A stretch of 64,000 bases of DNA. It comes from Actinomadura craniellae (GTDB lineage Bacteria > Actinomycetota > Actinomycetes > Streptosporangiales > Streptosporangiaceae). The DNA lies in contig NZ_QLYX01000001.1 of NCBI RefSeq assembly GCF_003289645.1, forward strand, positions 1 to 64,000. Reading direction: 5' to 3'. A model generated the notes under the pieces. That model searched no databases and was not told the DNA's origin. It worked only from the letters and a program-made list of their open reading frames with translations. Shown here piece by piece: positions 8,779 through 17,399 of this stretch; the first letter of the stretch is position 1, and every line of letters starts with the position of its first letter. Position numbers and translations under genes: made by a program.

Positions 8779-9799
8779 TGACCGGACGATGCGCCGCATC
8801 GGGTTGTGGGGTGCGCCGACCAGCGGCAAGACCTCTTTCCTGGCCGCTTTGAACATCGCCGTCACGCAGAGCAGCGAGGAGTGGACGATCTTCGGGGTGG
8901 ACGACCCCTCCGTCGACTTCCTCGTCGACAGCACGACCACCCTCACCCACGAGCGCCGGTTCCCGCCGGCCACCGAGGCGCTGTCGGAACTGAGCTGGAT
9001 CCTGATGAGCGAGACGGAGGTGGAGATCGGCACCCGCCGGCGCAAGGAGACCAAGAAGATCCCGCTGGAACTCCACCTGGACGTGCTCGACGCCCCCGGC
9101 AGGGTCTTCGGCCACAAACCCAAGACGGACGCCCACCAGTCCCAGCTCGAAGGGCTCGGCTTCGACGACGAGGACGAGGGGATGGACGGCGCGGGCGGCG
9201 GCTCCGAACTGGACGAGGAGAAGCTGATCGACAACCTGGCGGACTGCGACGGCATCGTCTACCTCTTCGACCCGATCCGGGAGCGCGAGAAGGGGGACGC
9301 CTTCCAGTACTTCCAGCGCACGCTCGCGCTGCTCGCCAAGCGGTCACTGGAGGGCCGGCGGCTCATCAACGGGAGGCTGCCGCACCACTTCGCCGTCTGC
9401 ATCACCAAGTTCGACGAGCCGAGGGTCTACCAGACGGCGAAGGCCCGGGGGTACATCACCTTCGACCCCGACGACAAGCACATGTTCCCCAAGGTCCATC
9501 CCGACAACGCGGAGAACCTGTTCGAGGACCTGTGCCAGGTCGCCTCGGCGCGCGAGGCCGCACTGGTGCACGGCTCGATCAAGAGGTACTTCCGCCCGGA
9601 GCGGGTGCGTTACTTCGCGACCTCGGCGGTCGGCTTCTACCTCGCGCCCCGGACGGTGCGCTTCCGGGCCTCGGACTACCAGAACGTGGTGCCCGACGGG
9701 GGCGAGGGCTACCGCATCCGTGGCGACATCCATCCCATCAACGTGCTGGAACCCCTGTTGTGGCTGGGGCGCCAGCTCTCGAGCGAGACCGGGCGCTGA
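8768..9799 (+). CDS. P-loop GTPase of the ternary system
   Basis: 343 residues. G1 is GAPTSGKT at 15-22, a G3-like LDVLDAPGR lies near 105, and TKFD near 213 fits G4, which gives guanine specificity. An acidic insert (DDEDEGMDG) follows the G3 region. ATG 8768 is preferred over ATG 8762 because GAGG at 8757-8760 is 7 bp from it. It overlaps the vWA gene by 11 bp and is followed 15 bp later by the GAP1-like gene. It is probably the regulatory switch of the complex; in related systems a MoxR AAA+ ATPase can take this place. Confidence 0.85.
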   Translation: MNHDDRTMRRIGLWGAPTSGKTSFLAALNIAVTQSSEEWTIFGVDDPSVDFLVDSTTTLTHERRFPPATEALSELSWILMSETEVEIGTRRRKETKKIPLELHLDVLDAPGRVFGHKPKTDAHQSQLEGLGFDDEDEGMDGAGGGSELDEEKLIDNLADCDGIVYLFDPIREREKGDAFQYFQRTLALLAKRSLEGRRLINGRLPHHFAVCITKFDEPRVYQTAKARGYITFDPDDKHMFPKVHPDNAENLFEDLCQVASAREAALVHGSIKRYFRPERVRYFATSAVGFYLAPRTVRFRASDYQNVVPDGGEGYRIRGDIHPINVLEPLLWLGRQLSSETGR

Positions 9800-9814
9800 G
9801 GAGCGGGGGGATCC

Positions 9815-12517
9815 ATGGTGCGCGTCGAGGTGGAATGGGCGCTGTACGGAAAGCGCGCGGGAGAGCGCGACGACTACTCCGTGCTGGCGGCCAGCCGGGG
9901 CCTCTTCCAGCCCGCGCAGTTCGAGGGGATCATCACCCGCTTCTCTCCCGGCAACCCGGACGTTCCGAGCGCGCTGCCGAGGGTGACGTTCAGCTGGGTC
10001 GCCCCCAACGACCAGCCGTATCTGGGCATGGCGATCCAGGAGACGTCCGGGAAGAAGGACGGGGTCGGCCGGGCGATCACGCGGACCCGGTACTTCTGCC
10101 TGCCCTACGAGCAGGTCGCCCGGCACCCGGTGACCCTGCTGGGCCTGTACGAGGCGTTGCAGGGCCTGGAGCCGGCCGAGCCGGGCGGGGCGGCGCTGCA
10201 TGTGGATGTTCCCGAACTCGTACCGCAGGCCGTCGCCGACGACATCGCCAAATACGGGGACCACACCGTCCGTGAGACGGCGGCGTTGCTGCTCACCGGA
10301 CGCTCGGTCTGTGTCCTTCAGGCCGAGGACGTCCCGCTGCTCGACCGGCTGCGTTTCCTCGACGCAGTGCTGGGCCTGCTGCCCTACGGATTCCGCACCC
10401 GGCTCGCCGCCTCCACCTGGACCAACAGCGCCTCACCGCACCGGATCCGGCTCTCGTTCGCCAAGCGGGCCAGGGATTCCGCGGCGGCGGTGCCCTGGCG
10501 GACGCAGAAGGCCCTGGTGTCCCCCGACGAGGCGGTCGCTTACACGTACCTGAAGCAGCTCACCGGCCTGCTGGAGGGGAGCCGGGGGCATTCCGGCCTC
10601 GGCCCGGTGCAGCTCGTCCGGGCGCTGGCCGCCGAACGCGAGCCGCGGAAGTTCGACGAGCCGCAGGAGGCCAAGCGCACGTTGCTGACCATCGGCGGGC
10701 CGTTCACGGAACTACTCAAGATCCGCGAGGACGCCGCGGATCCCGCCCGGGTGTGGGAACTGTTCGGCGAGGACGCGCCGCAGATCTGGGACCTGGGACC
10801 CGCCGAGCGGCGCGAGGTGCTGACCTACCTGATCAAAAAGCATCAGGACCGCCAGGAGTGGGGGCGCATCCGGCGGTGGTGGGAGAAGGTCGTCGGGGAG
10901 ACGTCGTCCCCGCTGGAGGAGGCCCTGGTCGAGACGGCCGGCCACCGCCTGTGGGCCCGCCCCACCCGGGAGGTGGGGCACCTGCTGGAGCACGCTCGCG
11001 ACCACGGTTCGGTCGATCGCTTCCTGGCCGGGCTGCTGGACTTCCCCCGGACGCAGGACGCGCTCGAGGCCGGTACCGCGGCGATGTCCCGGCTGCTGCG
11101 CCAGGAGATCATCGAGGGGGCGGGGCCGGACGCGTTCTGGGCGACGCGGGACGGGATCGCCCGGAACCCATCGGTGTTCCACCGGCTGATTGCGGACCTG
11201 GTGGCCGGGGGGACGACCGAGGAGTTCACCCGTCTCCTGGACTGGCTGGCTCCCGTGATGCCCCAGGAGACGGCGCCGTTCCGTTCGATCCTGGAACTGC
11301 GCCGGCCCACCCCGGCGCAGCTCGACACCCTGGAACAGGGCGGCTATGACCGCGTCCGCGCCGCGCTGCTGATGAACAGGGGTTTCGGCAGGGGGCAGAA
11401 CCTGCTGACGCCGGCGTTCGAACGGTGGCTGGGCCCCCAGGGGCCACCGGCGCTGCGCGACCTGGTTCTGCGCGCCTTCCGGTGGTGGCTGGACGACACA
11501 CCGTCCCTCGGCCAGGAGGAGCGCGGCCGCTGGATCGCGCTGCTCGGGGACGCCCGGCCGCACCGGCCGGACCAGCGGGCGTCCATCGACGTGCTGCTGA
11601 TCGCGCTGGGCGGCCGGCCGGTCGCCCTGCCGCACGTGCCCACCAAGGACTGGCCCGCGTACGTGGAGGGGTTCGAGGCGGTCTGGACCGCCTCGTGGAC
11701 GATGGAGAGCCGGGCGAGGCTGATGGAGGGGACGCTGCGTTACCTCTCCGGCCCGGACTGGCGGAACCACTCCCGCGACCTGCTCGACGTCCGGCGGCTG
11801 GTCCGGCAGCTGGCCGACCGCACCGCCGAGAAGATCCCGGGCGGCGACGCGCGCCTGCGGGATCTCCTCTACGACCTCGATCGCCCGCCCGTGCCGCGAG
11901 CGGCCCTGCCACAGCCCTCCGGCCCCGCGGAGCAGAAGGCGCTCACCGACTGGATGGCGCAGGGCCACGGCCACCCGCAGGCGGAGCGCCGGCCGTCCCC
12001 GGAGAACGCCGACGACGTCCTGGAGTACATCACCCAGGCCCATCTCAACGGCCACGACCGCGAGCAGGTCTACGCCCTCCTGGCCCGGGAGAAGCGGCTC
12101 CAGTCGTCCGCGGTCGCCCTCGAAGTGCTGTGGCGGCTGAGGGGACACCTGGTGGAGAAGACCGGGATCGAGGGGAAGGAGGCGGTGTCCTGGTGGGTCG
12201 ACCTGGCCCTGGAGATCGAGGCCGAGCGCTTCGGCAGCCCCCTGGCCGGGCACTTCCGGACCCACGTCATGGTCGCCTTCCCCCGGCACATGCTGGACAT
12301 GCTGTACCTGATGGAACTGGTGGCCCGGCGGGGCGACTTCGACCAGCCCCCGGACTTCGCCGCCAAGGACCGTAAGGAACTGGAGGAACTCCGGCGCGTC
12401 ATCGACGGGCTGCTCTCGGAGGCCAGGCGCAGGGGCGGCCGGCGGCGCGGCAACCGCTCGGCCGGCCGGGAGGAGGACGCCAGGACCGAGCAGCGATCCG
12501 AGGAGCCGGCCGGATGA
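9815..12517 (+). CDS. GTPase-associated protein 1 (GAP1)-like large protein
   Basis: 900 residues, no membrane helix. The N-terminus (WALYGKRAGERDDYSVLAAS) and the following alpha/beta region resemble the GAP1-N2 type domain that comparative genomics has linked to GTPases in bacterial conflict systems. The rest (about 230-880) is largely helical with no catalytic motif I recognise. The basic tail (RRRGGRRRGNRS) could bind nucleic acid or membrane. The stop overlaps the start of the Hsp70-like gene by ATGA. The family assignment is from pattern memory and needs an HMM check; the link to the GTPase is firm from synteny. Confidence 0.7.
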   Translation: MVRVEVEWALYGKRAGERDDYSVLAASRGLFQPAQFEGIITRFSPGNPDVPSALPRVTFSWVAPNDQPYLGMAIQETSGKKDGVGRAITRTRYFCLPYEQVARHPVTLLGLYEALQGLEPAEPGGAALHVDVPELVPQAVADDIAKYGDHTVRETAALLLTGRSVCVLQAEDVPLLDRLRFLDAVLGLLPYGFRTRLAASTWTNSASPHRIRLSFAKRARDSAAAVPWRTQKALVSPDEAVAYTYLKQLTGLLEGSRGHSGLGPVQLVRALAAEREPRKFDEPQEAKRTLLTIGGPFTELLKIREDAADPARVWELFGEDAPQIWDLGPAERREVLTYLIKKHQDRQEWGRIRRWWEKVVGETSSPLEEALVETAGHRLWARPTREVGHLLEHARDHGSVDRFLAGLLDFPRTQDALEAGTAAMSRLLRQEIIEGAGPDAFWATRDGIARNPSVFHRLIADLVAGGTTEEFTRLLDWLAPVMPQETAPFRSILELRRPTPAQLDTLEQGGYDRVRAALLMNRGFGRGQNLLTPAFERWLGPQGPPALRDLVLRAFRWWLDDTPSLGQEERGRWIALLGDARPHRPDQRASIDVLLIALGGRPVALPHVPTKDWPAYVEGFEAVWTASWTMESRARLMEGTLRYLSGPDWRNHSRDLLDVRRLVRQLADRTAEKIPGGDARLRDLLYDLDRPPVPRAALPQPSGPAEQKALTDWMAQGHGHPQAERRPSPENADDVLEYITQAHLNGHDREQVYALLAREKRLQSSAVALEVLWRLRGHLVEKTGIEGKEAVSWWVDLALEIEAERFGSPLAGHFRTHVMVAFPRHMLDMLYLMELVARRGDFDQPPDFAAKDRKELEELRRVIDGLLSEARRRGGRRRGNRSAGREEDARTEQRSEEPAG

Positions 12518-13716
12518 CCGGCCCGCTGCACGCGGCGCTGGACGTGGGCGCCGCGACGACGAAGCTCGCACTGGTCGGCGCGGCGGCACCGGTGGCGCTC
12601 GAACGGCCGACGCCCGCTGGTGGCCTGGCCGGCTTCCTGCGGGACCTGCTGGTGGAAGGCCGCTCCCAGGTACCGGGAGAACCCGGCTCGATCACGGTCG
12701 TCACCCCCGAGGCGTGGTTCGACGGGGGCGAGCGCGGGGCACGCGCCCAGGAGGAGATGCGCGAGATCGTCGCCGGGCTCGGCTGGCCGGAGACGGCGTG
12801 GGTGGGCCAGGTGGCGGCCGCGGCGGCGCGGGCCGCCGCGCGGCACCGGTTCGAGGTCCCGGGCCCCTATCTGGTCTGCGACGCCGGGGCGAGCGGGGTG
12901 ACCGTCGCCAGGTGCGAGGTGACGGGCCGTACCGTCCTGCCGTGCGAGGTGGCCGAAGGCGGCCCCGGCGCGAGCGTCGGGGGGCGGGCCTACGAGACGA
13001 CGTTCGCCGGGCGCCGGCCGATGGGCACCGCGCTCGACCTGCCGAGCCTGGTGCGGGAGCACGGGGACCTGATCAGGAGGGTGCTCGACCGCACCGTGGA
13101 CGACCGGAGGGGACGGACGGAGCCGTTGCTGGGCGAGGGGGTGGTGACCGTCGCGGAACTGGCGCGAGGCTTCGCCCCGACCGCCGAGTGGATCGGTACG
13201 GCCGTACCCGTGCTGCTGGCCGCCCGCCCGCCGGCCCAGGCGGTGGTGACCGGCGGGTTCGGTGAGTTCCCGCTGGTGGAGCGGGCGGTGCGGGCGGCGA
13301 CGGGGGTGGAGCCGCAGGTGCTCGGCCGGTTCGGTGCGGTGGAGGGCGCGTTGCTCATGGCCCGGGGCCGGGCGCGCGCGGCGGTTTTCGACGTTCCCGA
13401 CGTGTCCGTCGCGGTGAGCCGGGTCAAGGACGGGCTGCTGGAGAGCCACTGGGTGCGGGTGAACCCGCGCTCGGCGCCGTACGCGTACTTCCGCGGCGAT
13501 CCGCTGGTGGTGGAGACCGGTGCGGAGAGCGCCCGGATCCGGCTGAAGGTGAGCGGGCGGATCACGGCCGTGGTGCCCCCGCCGCTGGCCGGCGGCCACC
13601 ATCTCGCCTTGCATCCGGCCCGGTCCGGCCCCGGGACGCTCGTCTTCAGACCGGTGGGAGGCGGACCGAGCGTCCTGGTGCCCCTGGGCCCCGGCCGGCC
13701 CCGCGACGACCCGTGA
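12514..13716 (+). CDS. Hsp70/actin-fold ATPase-like protein
   Basis: 400 residues. Three ATPase-fold signatures are visible: phosphate-1 LDVGAATTKLALVG (about 9-22), phosphate-2 VCDAGASGVTVA (about 119-130) and an adenosine-type VVTGGFGEF (about 244-252). It lacks the substrate-binding domain of DnaK; instead a beta-rich C-terminal part of about 100 residues follows. Translation is coupled to the GAP1-like gene by a 4-bp ATGA overlap. A chaperone-like or polymerising component of the same complex is inference. Confidence 0.78.
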   Translation: MTGPLHAALDVGAATTKLALVGAAAPVALERPTPAGGLAGFLRDLLVEGRSQVPGEPGSITVVTPEAWFDGGERGARAQEEMREIVAGLGWPETAWVGQVAAAAARAAARHRFEVPGPYLVCDAGASGVTVARCEVTGRTVLPCEVAEGGPGASVGGRAYETTFAGRRPMGTALDLPSLVREHGDLIRRVLDRTVDDRRGRTEPLLGEGVVTVAELARGFAPTAEWIGTAVPVLLAARPPAQAVVTGGFGEFPLVERAVRAATGVEPQVLGRFGAVEGALLMARGRARAAVFDVPDVSVAVSRVKDGLLESHWVRVNPRSAPYAYFRGDPLVVETGAESARIRLKVSGRITAVVPPPLAGGHHLALHPARSGPGTLVFRPVGGGPSVLVPLGPGRPRDDP

Positions 13717-13721
13717 CCGCG

Positions 13722-13751
13722 GCCGGGGTCAGCCGGGATCAGCCGGGGTCA
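13722..13751. repeat. Three tandem 10-bp repeats
   Basis: GCCGGGGTCA, GCCGGGATCA and GCCGGGGTCA lie head to tail between two convergent genes; the last copy contains the stop codon of the acyl-CoA dehydrogenase. Confidence 0.7.
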
Positions 13752-14834
13752 GATGCCCACAAGGTCGGCGAAGTTACGGCGGTGGTGGGCCGGGGAGCCG
13801 AAGAGCAGTTCGGCCGACTTGGCCCGCTTGAAGTGCAGGTGGGCGTCGTGCTCCCAGGTGAAGCCGATCCCGCCGTGGATCTGGATGTTCTCGGCCGCGG
13901 CGGTCAGGTAGGCCTCGGAGCAGTACGCCTGGGCCAGCGCCGCAGCGGCGGGCAGGGCGGCCGGGTCCGTGTCGGCGACGGTGGCGGCGTACAGCACCGC
14001 CGACCGGGCCGACTCCACCGCCAGCAGCATGTCGGCGCACTTGTGCTTGATCGCCTGGAAGGAGCCGATCGGCCGGCCGAACTGGTGCCGGACCTTGGCG
14101 TACTCCACGCTCATCTCCAGCACCCGCTGTGCTCCACCGACCTGCTCGGCGGCCAGCGCGACCGCGGCCAGGTCCAGCGCCCGGGCCACCGCGGCGGCGG
14201 AGTCCGCGACCGGGCGGGCGGGCACGGAGGCGAAGTCGAGCCGGGCCAGCCTGCGGGTCTGGTCCAGGGTGGTCAGCGCGGTCCGGTCCAGGCCGGGGGC
14301 CGTGCCGTCCACCACGAAGAGCGCCGGCCCGTCCGGGGTGCGGGCGACCACCAGGAGCAGGTCGGCGACGTGCCCGTCGAGGACGTGCGTGCGGGTGCCG
14401 TCGAGCGCCCAGCCGGCCTGGGCCGGTGCCGCGGTCACCCGGCCGTCCTCCTCGCCGGCCGCCAGCGTGGCCAGCGTGGTGCCCGCCGCGATGCCGGGCA
14501 GCAGTTCCCGGCGGGCCGGCTCGTCGCCGCACGCCGCGAGCGCCCCCGCGGCCAGCACCGCGCTCGACAGGTAGGGGGCGCAGACGAGCGCCCGGCCCAT
14601 CTCCTCCAGCGCGACCGCCTGCTCGCGCATCCCGTACCCGGCGCCGCCGTACTCCTCGGGGACGGCCAGCCCGGGCAGCCCGAGCTCGCCCGACAGCCGG
14701 GCCCAGAACGCGGGGTCGTACCCCTCGGCCGTCGCCATGCGGCGGCGGACCTCGGCGCTGGGAGAGGTGTCGGTGAAGAAGCGGCGCAGCGCGGTGCGCA
14801 GTTCGGCCTGCTCCTCGGTGACGGCGAGTTCCAT
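13749..14834 (-). CDS. Acyl-CoA dehydrogenase family protein
   Basis: 361 residues, close to the usual length. The N-terminal helical domain has VPEEYGGAGYG; the C-terminal domain has RHQFGRPIGSFQAIKHKCAD and IHGGIGFTWEHDAHLHFKRA, typical of FAD-dependent acyl-CoA dehydrogenases. The middle beta domain is divergent and lacks the usual F-x-x-T-E-P motif. It stands alone, converging on the Hsp70-like gene and 31 bp from the histidine kinase stop. The substrate cannot be told. ATG 14834. Confidence 0.9.
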   Translation of the reverse strand: MELAVTEEQAELRTALRRFFTDTSPSAEVRRRMATAEGYDPAFWARLSGELGLPGLAVPEEYGGAGYGMREQAVALEEMGRALVCAPYLSSAVLAAGALAACGDEPARRELLPGIAAGTTLATLAAGEEDGRVTAAPAQAGWALDGTRTHVLDGHVADLLLVVARTPDGPALFVVDGTAPGLDRTALTTLDQTRRLARLDFASVPARPVADSAAAVARALDLAAVALAAEQVGGAQRVLEMSVEYAKVRHQFGRPIGSFQAIKHKCADMLLAVESARSAVLYAATVADTDPAALPAAAALAQAYCSEAYLTAAAENIQIHGGIGFTWEHDAHLHFKRAKSAELLFGSPAHHRRNFADLVGI

Positions 14835-14865
14835 GCCCGGCCTCCTCGGCGATCGCGCCGGCAGC

Positions 14866-16080
14866 CTATCCGGGCAGCCGCACGGTGACGATCAGTCCTC
14901 CCCCTGGCCGGGACTCGGCGCGGACCTCCCCGCCGTGCGCGGTGGCGATCGCGCGGACGATCGAGAGCCCCAGCCCGGCCCCGCGGTCGGAACCGACCCG
15001 CTCGGTGCGCAGCCGGCGGAAGGGTTCGAACGCGGCCTCCACCTCGTAGGGGGGCACCACCGGCCCGGTGTTGCTCACCACCAGCTCGGCGCGGCCGTCG
15101 CGGTGGCCGGTGGACACCCGGAACTCGCCGCCGGGGACGTTGTGCCGCATCGCGTTCTCCACCAGGTTCTGCACCAGCCGCTCCAGCAGGACCGGATCGC
15201 CCGAGGTGGGCGCGGGCAGCAGCGACCGGCGCGCGACCACGTCGGGGCCGGCGCCGGCGTCCTTGGTCACGTCGATGACGTGGCCGGCGATGTCGGCCAG
15301 GTCCACCGGGGCGCGCTCGATGACCGTGTTCTCACCGCCGGCCAGCGTGAGCAGCCCGTCGATCAGCCGTTCGTGCCGCGTGTTGACGACGAGCAGCGCG
15401 TCGCCGAGCCGCCTGACGTCTTCGGTGGCATCGGGGCGGCGCAGTGCCACGTCCACCAGGGTCCGGTTGATGGCCAGCGGGGTGCGCAGCTCGTGCGAGG
15501 CGTTGGCGACGAACCGGCGCTGCCCGTCGAAGGAGCGGGCCAGCCGGGCCAGCATGACGTCGAAGGTGTCGGCCAGTTCCTTGACGTCGTCGCGCGGGCC
15601 GGTGTAGCCGATCCGCTCGGTGAGGTTGTGGCTGGCGGCGACCCGCCGCGCCGTCTCGGTGACCTGGTGCATGGGGCGCAGCGCCCGCCCGGCCATCAGC
15701 CAGCCCAGGCCGCACGCCGCGGCGCCGACCAGTCCCAGCGCCAGCCCGCCCTGGGTCAGCAGCGAGTTGAGCGTGTCGCGCTCGTACTCCTTGCGGGCCT
15801 GGACCAGGTCGCCGCGCAGCCGCTCGAAGAAGATCGCCTGTTCCGGGGTGAGCCGTAGCTGGCCCTTGTCCACCGCGAACGTCTTGTTCGCCGGGTCCTG
15901 CTGGAGCGCCACCAGGTCCGGCAGCCGGGAGGCCACCGGCCCGTTCCGGCGCTCCAGGCTGTGCGCCATGAGCACGTACGTGAGGCCGAGCAGCAGGGCC
16001 CCGGCCGCGAAGAACAGCCCCCCGTACAGCAGGGTGAGCCGGCCCCGGATCGTCAGGCCGGGCAGGCGGAACCGGCTCAT
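14866..16080 (-). CDS. Two-component sensor histidine kinase
   Basis: 404 residues. Membrane helices at about 13-37 and 121-143 flank an extracytoplasmic loop of about 85 residues. HAMP follows, then the H-box ASHELRTPL with the phosphoacceptor His near 198, N-box NLVENAMRHN, and G-box GAGLGLSIVRAIA. ATG 16080 overlaps the response-regulator stop by ATGA, so the two are translationally coupled. With the divergent MacAB-like operon it probably forms an envelope-stress or drug-sensing unit (inference). Confidence 0.93.
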   Translation of the reverse strand: MSRFRLPGLTIRGRLTLLYGGLFFAAGALLLGLTYVLMAHSLERRNGPVASRLPDLVALQQDPANKTFAVDKGQLRLTPEQAIFFERLRGDLVQARKEYERDTLNSLLTQGGLALGLVGAAACGLGWLMAGRALRPMHQVTETARRVAASHNLTERIGYTGPRDDVKELADTFDVMLARLARSFDGQRRFVANASHELRTPLAINRTLVDVALRRPDATEDVRRLGDALLVVNTRHERLIDGLLTLAGGENTVIERAPVDLADIAGHVIDVTKDAGAGPDVVARRSLLPAPTSGDPVLLERLVQNLVENAMRHNVPGGEFRVSTGHRDGRAELVVSNTGPVVPPYEVEAAFEPFRRLRTERVGSDRGAGLGLSIVRAIATAHGGEVRAESRPGGGLIVTVRLPG

Positions 16081-16733
16081 CGGATCCGGTACCCCGCGCC
16101 CGGCACGGTCTCGATCACCGCGGGCTCGCCCAGCTTGCGGCGCAACTTCATCAAGGTCACCCGCACCGTGTTGGTGAACGGATCGATGTGCTCGTCCCAC
16201 ACCTTCTCCAGTAGTTCCTCGGCCGACACCACCGCGCCGTCCGCCCGCAGCAACTCGGCCAGCAGCCCGAACTCCTTGCGGGCCAGCGGGACGGGCCGCC
16301 CGTCCCGGCGCACCTCGCGGCGGGCGGGGTCCAGCCGGATGCCCGCCCGCTCCAGGGTCGGCGGGTCGGCCGGCCGGGCCCGGCGGGCCAGCGCGTGCAC
16401 CCGGGCGACCAGTTCCTCGAACGCGAACGGCTTGGTCAGGTAGTCGTCGGCGCCCAGCCGCAACCCCGCCACCCGGGCCGGCACGTCGCAGGCCGCGGTC
16501 AGCATCAGCACCCGGACGTGGGCCCCGGACTCCACCACCGCCCGGCACACGTCGTCGCCGTGCACCACGGGCAGGTCGCGGTCCAGGACCAGCACGTCGT
16601 AGTCGTTGACGCCCAGCCGTTCCAGCGCGGTGTCGCCGTCGTAGACCACGTCGACGGCCAGCGCCTCGGCCCGTAGCCCCTCGGCGAGCGAGTCCGCGAG
16701 CATCCGCTCGTCCTCGGCGATCAGTATGCGCAC
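16077..16733 (-). CDS. OmpR-family response regulator
   Basis: 218 residues. The receiver domain has acidic E7/D8, phosphoacceptor D51 and K101; the winged-helix effector has EFGLLAELL and TVRVTLMKLRRKLG. I place the start at GTG 16733 (VRILIAEDE) because GGGAGG lies 5 bp before it; an upstream ATG adds 20 unlikely residues. It is cotranscribed with the kinase. Direct-repeat boxes in the divergent promoter (16773-16812) suggest that it controls both itself and the transporter operon. Confidence 0.93.
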   Translation of the reverse strand: MRILIAEDERMLADSLAEGLRAEALAVDVVYDGDTALERLGVNDYDVLVLDRDLPVVHGDDVCRAVVESGAHVRVLMLTAACDVPARVAGLRLGADDYLTKPFAFEELVARVHALARRARPADPPTLERAGIRLDPARREVRRDGRPVPLARKEFGLLAELLRADGAVVSAEELLEKVWDEHIDPFTNTVRVTLMKLRRKLGEPAVIETVPGAGYRIR

Positions 16734-16772
16734 CACGACCTCCCTGTCCGCGCCCATCCTGACGACCGGGAG

Positions 16773-16812
16773 GTAACACCGGCATAACCTCACGTGGTTA
16801 CGCCCTGGTTAC
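16773..16812. promoter_or_regulatory. Paired 11-bp-period direct repeats, likely response-regulator boxes
   Basis: On the + strand TGGTTAC occurs at 16795-16801 and 16806-16812, start to start 11 bp. On the - strand GGTTAT (16789-16784) and TGTTAC (16778-16773) also have an 11-bp period. Tandem half-sites at about one helical turn are typical for OmpR-family dimers. The two boxes point in opposite directions, one toward each divergent operon. Confidence 0.65.
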
Positions 16813-16871
16813 CGCCCACCCGCTGGAATCGCCGTCTGTCGGGAACCCGCCCGGCACGGTGAGGAGGAACC

Positions 16872-17399
16872 ATGCGGAGAACCAGGGTCGCCGCGGCGGC
16901 CATGATCCCCCTGCTGGCGCTGGGCCTGACGGCCTGCGGCGGGGACGAGACCGCCACGGCCGCCGGTCGCAAGAGCCCGGCCGCCGGCGACACGGAGAAG
17001 ATGCGCGCGTTCGCCAAGTGCATGCGCGAGAACGGCGTCGACATGCCCGACCCCGAGGTCGGCCCGGACGGCAACATCACCTTCGGCGGGAACGGGAACG
17101 CGCGCCGGCTGCTGTCGGCCGACCGGGAGAAGCTGCAGGCAGCGATGGACAAGTGCCGGCACCTGATGCCCAACGGCGGTGAGCTGCGCGCATTCTCACC
17201 CGAGGACACCGAGAAGATGCGCCAGTACGCCAAGTGCATGCGCGAGAACGGCGTCGACATGCCCGACCCCGACCCCGAGGGCCGCCTCCGGCTCGACCAG
17301 GACACCTGGCGGCGGCTCGACCCGCAGGACCCGGAGTTCCGCGCGGCCAACAGCAAGTGCGCGCAGTACCGGCCCAAGCGGCTCGGGAGGGGGCAGTGA
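16872..17399 (+). CDS. Lipoprotein with duplicated C[11 protein letters not shown] motif
   Basis: 175 residues. Signal peptide with lipobox LTAC (Cys22), so it is probably a lipoprotein. A module containing [14 protein letters not shown] occurs twice (about residues 40-61 and 112-133), each followed by a further Cys, suggesting two small disulfide domains. A 45-bp stretch is identical at 17012-17056 and 17228-17272. It is the first gene of the MacAB-like operon; its stop overlaps the next start by GTGA. Such lipoproteins commonly precede adaptor and ABC genes in actinomycetes; their role is unknown. Confidence 0.85.
   Translation: MRRTRVAAAAMIPLLALGLTACGGDETATAAGRKSPAAGDTEKMRAFAKCMRENGVDMPDPEVGPDGNITFGGNGNARRLLSADREKLQAAMDKCRHLMPNGGELRAFSPEDTEKMRQYAKCMRENGVDMPDPDPEGRLRLDQDTWRRLDPQDPEFRAANSKCAQYRPKRLGRGQ

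Noticed and set aside
10712-12589. Long open frame on the minus strand opposite the GAP1-like gene
   Set aside because: Antisense shadow of high-GC codon bias; composition is Pro/Arg/His-rich without domains, while the plus-strand frame is a coherent protein in an operon.
3457-13716. Prophage or integrated element as host of the GTPase system
   Set aside because: No integrase, att repeats, phage genes or visible change in base composition at the borders.
14866-16785. Apparent kinase-regulator fusion
   Set aside because: The frame of the histidine kinase stays open through the regulator gene in another frame; the ATGA overlap and proper starts show two genes.
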